Shown one piece after another: positions 1 through 11,613 of a DNA stretch of 64,000 nt. The first letter of the stretch is position 1. Each line of letters opens with the position of its first letter. A model generated the notes under the pieces. It did not search any database, was not told where the DNA came from, and was given only the letters and a program-made list of their open reading frames with translations. The position numbers were made by a program, and so were the translations under genes. This stretch comes from Chlamydomonas reinhardtii (lineage: Eukaryota > Chlorophyta > Chlorophyceae > Chlamydomonadales > Chlamydomonadaceae): contig NC_057004.1 of assembly GCF_000002595.2 (NCBI RefSeq), positions 20,001-84,000 on the forward strand, given 5' to 3'.

Positions 1-2106
1 CAGGTGACGGCGTGCCGGCACGACCGGTGCGCCCCGCCTACGCCTCAAGAACCACCGTGCACGCGCCCTTTCCCGCGGCTGGTGTCAAGGCCGCAGGTGG
101 CAGCATGCCGGCATGTGCGGTGCGCCCCGCCTATGCCTCAAGAACCGCCGTGCACGCGCCCTTTCCCGCGGCTGGTGTCAAGGCCCCGCAGGTGGCGGCG
201 TGCCGGCACGTCAGGTGTGCCCGGCCTACGCCTCAAGAACCACCGTGCGCGCGCCCTTCCCCGCGGCTGGTGTCAAGGCCCCGCAGGTGGCAGCATGCCG
301 GCATGTGCGGTGCGCCCGGCCTACGCCTCAAGAACCGCTTTGCCCGCGCCCTTTCCCGCGGCCGGTGTCAAGGCCCCGCAGGTGGCAGCATCCCGGCATG
401 TGCGGTGCGCCTGGCCTACGCCTCAAGAACCACCGTGCGCGCGCTCTTTCCCGCGGCTGGTGTCAAGGCCCCGCAGGTGGCGGCGTGCCGGCATGTGCGG
501 TGCGCCCCGCCTACGCCTCAAGAACCACCGTGCGCGCTCTCTTTCCCGCGGCTGGTGTCAAGGCCGCAGGTGGCAGCATGCCGGCATGTGCGGTGCGCCC
601 CGCCTACGCCTCAAGAACCGCCGTGCACGCGCCCTTTCCCGCGGCCGGTGTCAAGGCCCCGCAGGTGGCGGCGTGCCGGCACGTCTGGTGCGCCCGGCCT
701 ACGCCTCAAGAACCACCGTGCCCGCGCCCTTTCCCGCGGCTGGTGTCAAGGCCCCGCAGGTGGCAGCATGCCGGCATGTGCGGTGCGCCCGGCCTACGCC
801 TCAAGAACCGCTTTGCCCGCGCCCTTTCCCGCGGCCGGTGTCAAGGCCCCGCAGGTGGCGGCGTGCCGGCACGTCAGGTGTGCCCGGCCTACGCCTCAAG
901 AACCGCCGTGCATGCGCCCTTTCCCGCGGCTGGTGCCAAGACCGCAGGTGGCAGCATGCCGGCACGTCAGGTGTGCCCGGCCTACGCCTCAAGAACCACC
1001 GTGCGCGCGCCCTTCCCCGCGGCTGGTGTCAAGGCCCCGCAGGTGGCAGCATGCCGGCATGTGCGGTGCGCCCGGCCTACGCCTCAAGAACCGCTTTGCC
1101 CGCGCCCTTTCCCGCGGCCGGTGTCAAGGCCCCGCAGGTGGCAGCATCCCGGCATGTGCGGTGCGCCCGGCCTACGCCTCAAGAACCACCGTGCGCGCGC
1201 CCTTTCCCGCGGCTGGTGTCAAGGCCCCGCAGGTGGCGGCGTGCCGGCATGTGCGGTGCGCCCCGCCTACGCCTCAAGAACCACCGTGCGCGCGCTCTTT
1301 CCCGCGGCTGGTGTCAAGGCCGCAGGTGGCAGCATGCCGGCATGTGCGGTGCGCCCCGCCTACGCCTCAAGAACCGCCGTGCACGCGCCCTTTCCCGCGG
1401 CCGGTGTCAAGGCCCCGCAGGTGGCGGCGTGCCGGCACGTCTGGTGCGCCCGGCCTACGCCTCAAGAACCACCGTGCCCGCGCCCTTTCCCGCGGCTGGT
1501 GTCAAGGCCGCAGGTGGCAGCATGCCGGCACGTCCGGGGCGCCCCGCCTACGCCTCAAGAACTACCGTGCACGCGCCCTTTCCCGCGGCTGGTGTCAAGG
1601 CCCCGCAGGTGGCGGCGTGCCGGCACGTCTGGTGCGCCTGGCCTACGCCTCAAGAACCGCTTTGCCCGCGCTCTTTCTCGCGGCCGGTGTCAAGGCCGCA
1701 GGTGGCAGCATGCCGGCACATCCGGGGCGCCCCGCCTACGCCTCAAGAACTACCGTGCACGCGCCCTTTCCCGCGGCTGGTGTCAAGGCCCCGCAGGTGG
1801 CAGCATGCCGGCATGTGCGGTGCGCCCGGCCTACGCCTCAAGAACCGCTTTGCCCGCGCCCTTTCCCGCGGCTGGTGTCAAGGCCCCGCAGGTGGCAGCA
1901 TGCCGGCATGTGCGGTGCGCCCGGCCCACGCCTCAAGAACCACCGTGCGCGCGCCCTTTCCCGCGGCTGGTGTCAAGGCCCCGCAGGTGGCGGCGTGCCG
2001 GCACGTCTGGTGCGCCCGGCCTACGCTTCAAGAACCACTGTGCACGCGCCCTTTCCCGCGGCTGGTGCAAGGCCGCAGGTGACAACGTGCCGGCACGTGC
2101 GGCGTA
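1..2106. repeat. GC-rich minisatellite, 93/95-bp units, about 22 copies
   Basis: Head-to-tail array running in from the left edge of the window. The spacing of the shared string GGTGTCAAGG alternates between 93 bp and 95 bp, depending on whether the unit junction reads AAGGCCGCAGG or AAGGCCCCGCAGG. Every unit contains CTACGCCTCAAGAACC and TTCCCGCGGC. A higher-order period is visible: the variant containing GTCAGGTGTG at about 210 recurs at 966, 756 bp or eight units later, followed by the same order of variant units. The last unit decays at about 2070-2106. No unit carries a stop codon in any of the three forward frames, so long reading frames run through all three. I take these as a by-product of the repeat, not as genes. 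Confidence 0.95.
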
Positions 2107-4125
2107 TGCCGTCTTCTGTCATCGGTGTCCAGGTGTGTGGATGTGGCTATTTGTGCTGAAACGCAACGTACTGACTGGTACTTTAGGGGAGGGGCAGACT
2201 GAAGGTTCACAGGAATGACAGTGTGGGACTTGCGTGTGTGGTTGACAGTAACTACGCTGGCCTGCAGCTTCTCACGGACTGGTGTGGCAGCTTGTCTTGT
2301 GCATGATGGGCTGTTTGGACTTACTCACATAAAGCGCATGACCCACACACTTCCTGCGCATATTTCGCTTGCGCGCCTTGGACGCACGTTCCCATGCTAC
2401 ATACGAACCCGGCTAGTAATTGATTGTTGCCTGCTGTTCGTGCAACAAAGCAGGCACGCAGTCGTGCCGGGGTTAACCAAGGCCTTCATCAAGCCGGTCA
2501 CCGGTTAGCGCCATGGAGCGCTGTCGGTGATAGCCTCATGCATGGCCCGCCCTGCATGGCGGCGGGGTGCTGCTCAACCGCTTGGACAGCGCCAGACCCG
2601 CAATGCTGCTGCCTTTATGGTGCTTGCTAGGCGAGCGTCAGGCCGTACCGACACAAAGGTCTACGTACGCAATAGTTCCGCAACGCACGTCAATAAAAGG
2701 TGGGTGCGGTTGGGGTAGTCGCCAAGCAACACGGGGTTTGCGAGTGGTGTTGGGGCCGCACTAAGCAGAAGGGAAACGCCTTCGGCAACGTGTCTATCTT
2801 GCTGTCATATGCCATTAACTGGCAATTGCCCCATGTTGGCTTGTCTCCGCTGTGACTAGCAGGCCGCGTTAGCAATGCAGTAGGAATCTCGTCGCACGGA
2901 CTGTGCTGCAGCGGCGCCCAGCAATGGCAGTGCACCCATCCCTGACAGGTGCGCTATGCAATGAATAGGTTCTGGATGGTAGGGTCGGTGCTTGTGACGT
3001 ACATGTTGTCCTGGACCGAAATTGGCTTAAGCGGCAGCGATCTTGCCGTAGTCTCGTTGCATGCTTCTACACATCGGAGTTGCTCAGCCCTCGCGCCTGT
3101 ATGCAGGTGCGGATGCGGAGCTGCACGTATGAGCGTAACCTGGTTATCGTCCGGCATTGGAGCTTAATGGAGCTGCCTGTCCATGGTGCGGCGCGCCCTG
3201 GTGGCACCTCAACCAGTGGACCAACCAGCGGACGAACGCTTGGTGTGCAGGTGACGTGGCAGGGGCAGGAGGTCCCATCTTCGCATACAGTGCTGGGTAG
3301 GCGAGTCAGTCGAAATGTGCGTTCTGGCCATCGGCCGCCGTGTGACCTTGCGCGCTTTGTCCCATGGCAGGCAACGAGTGGATGGGCAGCGCAAGGCGGC
3401 AGGTGCGTGCGGTTCTGGTCCTACTCCTGGCGAATGGTGGCTGTGTTCACCATTACCAGCAGCTGCCGAGGGAGACTTCATACGTGGCCAATCCAAGTAA
3501 CGATATATTGCTTTGCTGAGGTATTGTGCGTTCCCATTTTACTCCTTGCTCTGCATGGGGCTTGGTGCTGGCGCAAGCACGCAACGCGGTGCAACACGGG
3601 TGCCGGCCTCCACACCGGCCTTGCCCAGCTCAACAGTCGGGAGGGCGTGCGCGGATGGTCTGATGAAGCTATGGCGCCGTGCTGGCGGGTGCGGACTGTT
3701 GTGGATGTGTGAGATCACTGCTGTGTTGCATAAGGCAGAGGACACGGGCGCTAGAGGTGGCTCTGGGCTAGTGCGGCCTGGGCGCGCTGGGGCGCGGGCG
3801 CAAGGGCTGGGCGAGCGCCATGGGGCCGGCGTGCCGCGATGACAAATGCATATTAATGATTGCATGCAAAAGAGTATATTTGTTTGACTGCTTCGAGAAC
3901 AACGCCTCTTCCAAAGCTCCTGGCATGACATTGGCAAGCTTTTTGGATTCCACGAGGTGCAAAAGCCCTGCCGGAAGGAATGCATGGATTGTAGCCAGCA
4001 CAGCTTGATACATTAGCAACATTAACACAGGCAGCACTGTAGCTCGCGCAACCTTGCTAAGCAAAACAAAGCGCCGTCGTGCATGCAACATAAAAACCGT
4101 TTAGTTGTATCATGTCGTCCTTGGA
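2107..4125. other. Intergenic region upstream of the RWP-RK gene
   Basis: About 2 kb of mixed composition, less GC-rich than the neighbouring exons. Only short open frames without codon bias or recognisable motifs occur on either strand. The 3' part (about 3840-4125) is A/T-richer and probably holds the promoter and 5' leader of the gene starting at 4126. I see no RNA gene or mobile element here. Confidence 0.6.
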
Positions 4126-7100
4126 ATGAGCAAAGTTTCAAGGATTCTGCATAGGAAGAGGGACACAGCGCGTGCGGAGCGGGCGCGCGATGTGCTCGCG
4201 GCCAAGCGGGCTGCCTCCAAACGCGAACGGCGTCAGCTTAGGCGAGCCAAAGCTTCCAGAAGAAAGAAGAAAGGAGGTGCTGAGGCAGCCGCCGGGCCGG
4301 CGGACCCGCCGCGCAACACCGATGCTGAGTCGCCCAGCGTGCGGCCGTCGCCCGCCCTGCCGGTTCACGCAGGCGAGCCAAGTGGCCGTCCGGCAGCGCG
4401 CGAGGGCAGCCGCAATACGGCGCTGGGTCACTGTGTCGACAGCGCTCCGGCACACCCTTACCGGCAGCCAGCACCTATCTGCGGCAAGCGCAAACAGCGG
4501 AGCACCCCGCTGGCACGGGCCTTACGGCTGGTACAGGCGGGGGCACCGGGCTTGCAGACTGGCGTGGACCTTGTTGCGGGCGTGAGAGGGGCGAAGGAAG
4601 CGCAGCAGGCGCGGCGCCCAGCGCCCCCAGTTGCCAAAGTGCGGCTGCTGTCCTTGCCTCTGGAGCCGAAGGTGGACGGTCAGGTTGGGGGGTGCTCACC
4701 TGGCCAGGACACGCAGCCAGCACCCAGCAGTCAAGAGGGCGGGCCAGCGGTGATAGTCAGACCGGACGTGGCGGTGCTCGGCCAGGACCGGGGCCTGGGG
4801 GTTGCGGAGGCAGCAGGAACTTCCGCTGCCGCTGCCGCCGCTGCAGTGAGCCAGCGGGATCGCGGCGCAGGCCGGCAGCCTGGCCAGGAGCCGGCTGAAT
4901 CACGGGACACCAGCCTCAGCAGTGAGTTGCAGCCACAACCACAGATGCAGACGCAGCGCCACGAGCAAGGGCAGCAAGGGTTGCACGAAAGCCCGCCGTG
5001 TGAGAGTGAGGCAGCGGTGTGTGCCAGGGAGGCAGCTGTGGCCGCAGCGAGGCTAGCAGCCATTAATGCGGCCGCTGCCCTGCCCCCGGACAGCCCGTAT
5101 GTTCGGGCGGTGATGGAAACGTGCAGCGGGCAAGCGACTGGGGGTCAGGCGGGACAGAATCAGCTGTCGGCACACGGCCTGCTGCAGCCCCAGCATGAGC
5201 AGCAGCAACGGCGGCGGCGGAGGGGCCTGGGGGCGGTGGACAGCGAGTACGTGGCGTGCGCCAAGCACGCCGCTGCAGCCGCGGCACACCTAGCGGCCCT
5301 GGAGGCTGCGGCTGCACTGCCAGCCGACAGTCCGTACCTGAAGGCGGCCGTCGAGGTGGGTCGTGGCGCCGGGTTCGGGTGGCCGGATGAGCGGGACAGC
5401 GACGTATGGGCGCAGCAGCGCGCACTGCTGCAGCAGCAGACGGCGCGGCTGCAGCGGGCGCTGGGGGCTGCACTGTGCGGGCGAGGAGGGGCAGCCAGGT
5501 ACACCCCCGCTGGGCCAGTACCAGAAGGGCACGGCGCCGGAGCTTGCAGTAGCGGCGCCGCGGCGTCACTGGAGTTCCGTGTGGGATCTTCGCCCGGGCA
5601 CGCTGAGGCGGCGAGCGGGGCGCGCGGTGCCGTGCTAGCAGCAGAAGCAGCAACAGCAGAAGCAGAAGCAGCAGGTGGCATTCTCGTGCCTGCCGTGGTG
5701 GCAGGTGGCGGACCTGCGGGTAGCGGCCGCGGCGGCGGCACAGATGAAGTCCGTGCGCATCACGGCAGCGCCGTTACCACGATCACCCCGGGTTGCAGCG
5801 TGTGCAGCCGCATGCAAGCCAGCAGAAACGGAGTGCAAGCGGCTGACGCCCCAGCCGGTACGGGTGTTGGCGGCGCGGCTGAGGCTCCTGAGGATGCAGC
5901 TGCAGTGCCTGGAGCAGCGGGCCAGGGTGCGCGTGTCAGCGAGTGGGTCGGTTCGTTACTGCTGCAGAGCCCTCAAGCGGAATCCGCACCTCCTGTTTTC
6001 CAGAAGTCGAAGCCAGGCGCTGAGGCCAGCGGCCCTGCAGCGGAGGGCCGGGACCCCAGCCCCCAAGTTCCTGCAGCAATTGGGTGTGGAGCTAGCAGCA
6101 CCACTCATGGGAGCGGCACCACCAGCAGTGGCAATGGGGCGACCACCGGCAGCAGCAACAGCGGCGATGACAGCGGTGGGAGCACCAGTAGCGGCGGGAG
6201 CTTAACGGGCGCTGCCGATAGCAGCCATAGCGGTGGCTCCGGCGGCGATAGAGTTCGGAGCTTAAGCGGCGCCAGACGCAGCTTGCATGGTATTACAGAC
6301 AGCAGCAGAAGCACCAGCAGTGGCGGCAGTGACCAGAGCACGAGCAAGGACGTTAACGATGCCGTGACCAGCAGCGGCGGCGGCGGGCTTGGCGCAGGCG
6401 GCTGCGGTGGTGGGGCGGGGATTGTCGCAGGCGATGAGCCCTCCACAGCAGTCCCCGAAAGCCTTCACAGGCCGGCGTCAGAGCGCAGCCCTGGACGGTG
6501 CGAGCTCACTGCAGCCGCAGGCGGCGGCGCCGAGGCGGGCAGCGCAGAGGCGGGCGGAAGGGCAGTAGTCCCTGCGCGCGAGTCGCAGTCGTGGGCTCAA
6601 CAACTACTGCCGGAGCACTTGCCGCAGTGGGAAGACGAGGTGCCGAGCGACGGCAGCAGTTGCAGCGACACTGACAGCTCCGAGTTTGAAGAGGGAGACT
6701 GGGAGGACGACGATTGGCCTGGGGGCGCAGCCGAGGCTAAAGATGGCAGCCGGGACAAGTCACAGCACTCAGCGGACAAGCCCGGCGCCTCCGACGTCAC
6801 GGACCACATGATGGCAGCCGTGCTGTCGCAGGCTGCGCCCGAGCACAGCGCTGGTGTCAAACGTGCTGGCGGCGAGGCAGCGATCCTCTACGCCGATGGC
6901 AGTGACAGCCACGGTGGGCCTGACGCTTTCGTTGACAACGATTCAGCGGCGTGGGAGGCAGCACTGGAGGCTGGCGCTGGCCCACATGAAAGCCAGGCGG
7001 AGGCCCCGCAGCAGCTGGCGGCGGCCGTGACAGTTTCGACTCTGGCGCTTCTTGGGCATGGCACAGGTCCGGTGCAGCAATCGCGGAGACGGCTGCCGGC

Positions 7101-7895
7101 GTCAGGAAGCGGGCCAGCAGGGCATGACACAGCAGGATTAGGTGCTGGCGCGGTGGCCCTCGCAGAACCCCAGTTGCAGCTGCCGGAGCAGTTTGATGTT
7201 AATCTGCTGGCGCCGCCAGTGCTAGTGCCGGCCGGCACGAAGCTGCAAGCCCTGCCGCCATGGTCTGTAGGGTCGCCCGTCACCAGCCCCGGGTTGACGC
7301 AGGCAGGGCCTGGCCCCAGTGCGGCTGCAGGCCCCAGGGTGGCGCAGGTCGTGTCGGGCAGCCCCTACACGGACGCCTATGAGCTGCCGGACGATGGCGG
7401 CCACCCGCACCTGGGCGGAGGCGCCGCCCCGCAGCCCAGCAGTCGCGAGGACGGCGGGGGTGTGGCTGCCGGGGTCGGTGCACACGCGGGCTGCAACGCA
7501 CAGCGGGGCATGACAGCAGCAGTAATTGGTCCTGGTGGTACTCGGGTTGGTGCTGCCTCGCCTCCGCTTGTGCTTTCAGCCTCAGGCTCCGGGGGAGGGC
7601 TGGCGACTCCAGGTCGGCGGCGCGGCCGTCTGGTGATGCTGCACGGTGCCGGGGCGGCGGCATGTGGTACGCCCACATCGCAGCCCCGTGCCGGCAGGGC
7701 GGCGAGCAATACAGCAACCGCTGGGGGTGCGGGCCCCAGCGCAGTTGCAGCGGCTGGGCCGGGAATGGGCGACCTCGGCCACCAGGGGCAGCCACTGCCG
7801 GCCGAGCCCCCTGGAGCAGCTACGCGACCGGTTGGCAGGGCAGGGCGCGCGCCACCGCTTAGCCCTCTGCGCCGCAGCAGTCGCGTGCCTGGCGG

Positions 7896-7935
<40 letters not shown>

Positions 7936-9577
7936 GCAGCTGGCATGGCGGCCCAGGGCCAGGGGCCCGCGGAGCCTTCGGCAAATGGTGGAGCAGGCAG
8001 GAGTAGAGCGTCGGCAGGCGGTGGCATGTCGCCCAGCCGTAGGGCGGCTGTGCGGCTTCAGCGACAGCCGGTGGTCCCATCACCGAGGCTCGTGGAGGAT
8101 TCAAGGTGAGGGGCCAGGTTTCAGGGCGCGCAGAGCGGCACGACTCGGTGCAACACAGCTAGCGGGGCAAGCGCTGAGGCCATGCTGGGACTTGTGGGGC
8201 AGGCCTTGGCCTTGGCGTATGAGGCGGGTGTGGGACCGCTACAGCACGACATAGATCCGGGTACCTGCCCTTCCTCTTTACTGTATGCAGGCTGCATCGC
8301 TCCGGCCAGCAGCAGGCGGTGGTTGGAGTAGGCACAGCGGGGGGAAGCCGCGTGGGTGATCGCGCACGGGGTGGTTCGGGTGCAGGGTTGTCGGCAGCTG
8401 CAACAGGAGTGATCAAGGCCGCCACTGCCTCACCCTCGCGCGGCCGCACCCGCAGCAAGCCACCTGAACGGGCGTCGATAGCCGGGCGAGGGCGCGGCGG
8501 GCGTGGGCGGCGGGCGACTGCGCGCTCTCACCGGCAGTCGGAAAGCGACCAGGAGGAGACAGCAGATGCGGTGCGCCCGTCTGACCCGGAGGAGGATAAG
8601 GAGAAGGAGGGCGGTGGGCAGCAGACTCGCGGCGCCCCTGCCAGGTGCGCGTGCACACATTTAACCTGGCACATGCATGGTCTTCTCCTTGAGCGGCACG
8701 CGGTTACCGGTCTTGCGCTTGCCAATGTATATGCGCACTTGACCACGCGTACAGACCTCTGCACATGGTTTATGTCGCACAGTGCCGTGTTCCAGCGTCG
8801 CCTCTTTATGCGTTGTGTTTACGGAATTTTGCCCCTCGCAGGCGCCGAGCCCCGCGCACACCCAGTGAAGTGCTCAACCGGCTGCAGGTGTCGGACCTGC
8901 GGCCGGTGCTGCACCTGCCCCTCGTTGAGGCGGCACGGCAGCTGGGGCTACACCGCACTAGCTTCATGACGCGCTGCCGCCAACTGGGGATCGCGAGATG
9001 GCCGGCCAAGCAGCTGCGCATGCTGGACTTGATGGAGGAGCAGCTGCAGGAGCTGGAGGCGTGCGGCGTCGCAAACCACTACACGGCCAAGGTGGGGTCA
9101 GTGTAGTGTCGTCTCGCAGCCGTCTCGCTGCTGGCAGCTGGGCAATGACGCGGGGCCTAGGGCAGCAAGGGCAGCTGCGGGCCTCTTAAGTTGATAAACG
9201 GGCCCCACAGCAAGGCACTCTAGATTGTTTGCTCTGCCTGCCATCGGCCCAGTGTCAATCAACCTGGCGCTGTGCATGCATCCAATAGGGCCCCTGCACC
9301 CCACCCTCCCAACCACCTCCCGCTGCCTCCCCCCTGGCTTCTGCAGAAGTGCCTTGAAGAAGCTCCGGGCTGGCTGGCCCAGGTGGCCGCTGCGCGCTCG
9401 GCGCTGCTGGAGAACCCGTGCGGCTTCACCATGCCGCAGCCGCTGGAGCTGCTGCGCCAGCGCCACGTGAAGGTGGCGTGGGCGCACCGCCAAAAGTACA
9501 AGGCGGCACTGGGCGAGGAGGGGGAGGAGGGCGAGGAGGGCGATGACCTGGACTCGCAGGCGCAGATGTCACAGTAG
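4126..9577 (+). CDS. RWP-RK domain transcription factor, long disordered N-terminus
   Basis: Four exons fit in phase: 4126-8105, 8291-8644, 8842-9091 and 9347-9577, giving 1604 aa. The ATG at 4126 follows an in-frame TAG at 4102, so no longer start is possible within this exon. Residues 1-60 are strongly basic. Residues from about 60 to 1330 are Ala/Gly/Gln/Ser-rich and look disordered, with an acidic patch encoded near 6640-6720 and a poly-Gln run near 7900. Exon 3 encodes the only clear domain, an RWP-RK DNA-binding domain at about residues 1458-1505, ending in LGIARWPAKQ where the family usually has RWPxRK. A short helical, acidic tail follows. RWP-RK proteins in algae and plants control nitrogen responses and gamete or sex programmes; which of these applies cannot be read here. 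It should act in the nucleus. TGTAA at 10095 is a possible poly(A) signal. Confidence 0.85.
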
Positions 9578-9995
9578 TGTGCGGCGGGCTGCGGCTGAGG
9601 GAGTGCGGAGACCTGAGGGCGTCAGCTGTTGCTGCACATGCGGTGTTGGCGAGCCGTATCCGCGGCGTAGCAGCGCGTGGAGCAGTGAAGGACTGGGCGG
9701 GGAGTGCAGTGTGGCGCAAGGGAGCACGCAGTATGTAGAATTTTGCGATGGCAGGAAGGCGATGGCAGGGGCAACACATGCCAGAGCTTCGACGTAAACA
9801 CGGTTGTCAGTGCGCCGTGCAAGTGGGCAATACAGGATGATGCGAACGAGCTCAGAACTAGCCGGGACTATCACATGGTTGCACCTGTCCTTGCCGTCCT
9901 CGCCTGCTAGGTCGCATGTGATTTCACTGATTTGTGTTACTGCATTCCCCTTTGATCCACCAGCTGCGGGTTGAGTTCAGGTGTCTTGCGTATGT

Positions 9996-10078
9996 CGGCT
10001 GGCGAGGGCGTGGGCGGGTCGTTGACGGTGAACTCCACCAACACCAGGTCGGGGCGGGCGGCAGGTGCTGGGCCAGGG
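9996..10078 (-). pseudogene. Fragment duplicated from exon 4 of the SGNH hydrolase gene
   Basis: About 83 bp matches 29976-30059 at roughly 93-95 % by eye, in the same plus-strand orientation, with about four substitutions and one indel. The source is the antisense of exon 4 of the minus-strand SGNH hydrolase, encoding the DLVLVEFAVND block. The flanks do not match. It is too short to be a gene and has no splice context, so I read it as a displaced gene fragment downstream of the RWP-RK gene. Confidence 0.8.
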
Positions 10079-10094
10079 CTCCGAAATCAGAAGA

Positions 10095-10099
10095 TGTAA
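10095..10099 (+). terminator. TGTAA poly(A) signal candidate for the RWP-RK gene
   Basis: TGTAA is the usual volvocine polyadenylation signal. This is the first one I find after the stop at 9577, about 520 nt downstream, directly after the duplicated exon fragment. It sits inside a string (AAAGGCCGCGGTGCATGT) that also ends one copy of the dispersed repeat at 21030-21047, so it may be repeat-derived. Confidence 0.4.
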
Positions 10100-11613
10100 A
10101 GGCCGCGGTGCATGTAGCTAGTGAACGATACCGGACTCACCTCGCGATGGGTAATGGGTAACGTCGCTTGACGCCTTGACCGCATACGGTACCGTGCCCG
10201 CACACGTGTGGGAGGGGAACTCCTAACCAGCCTCAAATCTTAAGGCATCTTGCCTGCACTGGCCCTGCATAACTTGCAGAGTACCAGCGGCATGGAAAAT
10301 CTGCGGGGACAAAAAATGAAAGCCAGATGGATGCAGGGTTTGGTTTGGGCCGTTGGGGTGTGTGCGGCCGGGCATGCGCAGGCAACGCAACTTAGCATAG
10401 CCTTCTGTGATGCGGACTTGCCAAGGGCTGCGGACTTGACATCAGCGTGGCCGAGCTCATTTCTGGCCGTTGATGCTGAAGGGCTGGGCTTGCACACGTC
10501 GTGCTGGCAGTACTCGCCCCTTATGACAGACTGTGCAAACCAGGGGTAGGGCTTCCCCTGGTGTTTTACGCGGCAGTTCAAGGGCTTTCCTGTTTCTAGC
10601 TCTCTTACTTACTTAGGCACTCACTTGGCTGTGGCTGGCTGAAGAGCGGAGTGGAACAGGACTGAGCAGGCGCCAGGGCCCGCCGGGCCGTGCGGCGCCA
10701 ATGCAAGCACAGCCCATCAGCGACACCCGCTGGCTACCGCTGCATTACATTTGCAAACAACCTGGGTCATGTCTTAAAGTTGCACGGCTCAGCTGCGCCC
10801 ATTACGCCCTATTTGACGGTATCTCATCTGCGCAAATGTTCAATTTGGCGCGAGGACACCAGGACGAACCGTAACACTGCTTCAGGCGGGGCGACAACAA
10901 TACGACTGTGCTATCACTTTAACAAATATGATGCATCATATGCACAACTAGAACTTGCTCGGGCTCGGGCTGTGCGCGCAAGCGCAGTGCACACGCAAGG
11001 AGCCACTTATTTAGTAGGAGAGTCCGGAATGAATGCACATGTAGACAAGCCTGCTGGAAAGAGCCAAGGAAAGGCAGTCGCGCAGAGTGGTCGCGAGCAT
11101 GGCAACGAGGTAACGTGTCAGCTGCGAACATGTGTCGACGCCTGGCCAGGGCCGTTCTGTCACGCATACCTGCTTGATTGGGCATTTGTTTAGGCACCGG
11201 CACATTCGACATGAGTCCCCTCAATACTTTTCGCCTGGCCCCGCTCCCTCGCCGCCCCTTAGGCTCCCATATCCGGGCGCACGGCGGGGCCATCGCAGCG
11301 CCGCCATTCTCCGGGAAGCATCGGACACCGGAGCTTTGTAACGGGACAACGGCAGCAATCCGACACGTCCCAGGCAGTTGCATTCCGACAGGGTTCAGTT
11401 CAGGAGCCCGCACTGAAGCGACACCGCCAGTCTGCAGAGGGTGCCCCTGCGCTCCAAGCCGTCTCTCCTGACAGCGCGCGTCGTAAGATCCCAGCAACCA
11501 GCGCCGCTCCTGAGGCTCTTGTCGATGCTGGGACCCACGATGCAGAGCAGCAGCCGGGGCAGCAGCAGCTGGGGGAGGAGGAGGACGCCTTCACGGCGAC
11601 GTGGGAGGAGCAG
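10100..11613. other. Intergenic region with unresolved 5' end of the next gene
   Basis: From 10100 to about 11200 composition is mixed and no codon-biased frame is visible on either strand. From about 11266 the frame of the next gene is open without a stop and has coding-like composition up to its first ATG at 11614. One or more 5' exons, or a 5' leader, therefore probably lie in 11200-11613, but I cannot fix a start or a splice acceptor. Confidence 0.5.

Noticed and set aside
1-2106. CRISPR array
   Set aside because: Units are contiguous and similar throughout, with no unique spacers, and the sequence is eukaryotic.
4-2218. Three overlapping forward frames of about 700 codons in the array
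   Set aside because: They follow only from a repeat unit without stops; the protein-level repeats change frame with each 95-bp unit and there is no splice or start context.
7377-8027. Long antisense frames across the RWP-RK gene
   Set aside because: Open antisense frames are expected opposite GC-rich, G/C-ending codons; they have no motifs or splice support.
10690-11193. 167-codon frame upstream of the large gene
   Set aside because: Codon composition is not that of the neighbouring genes and no motif or splice link was found.
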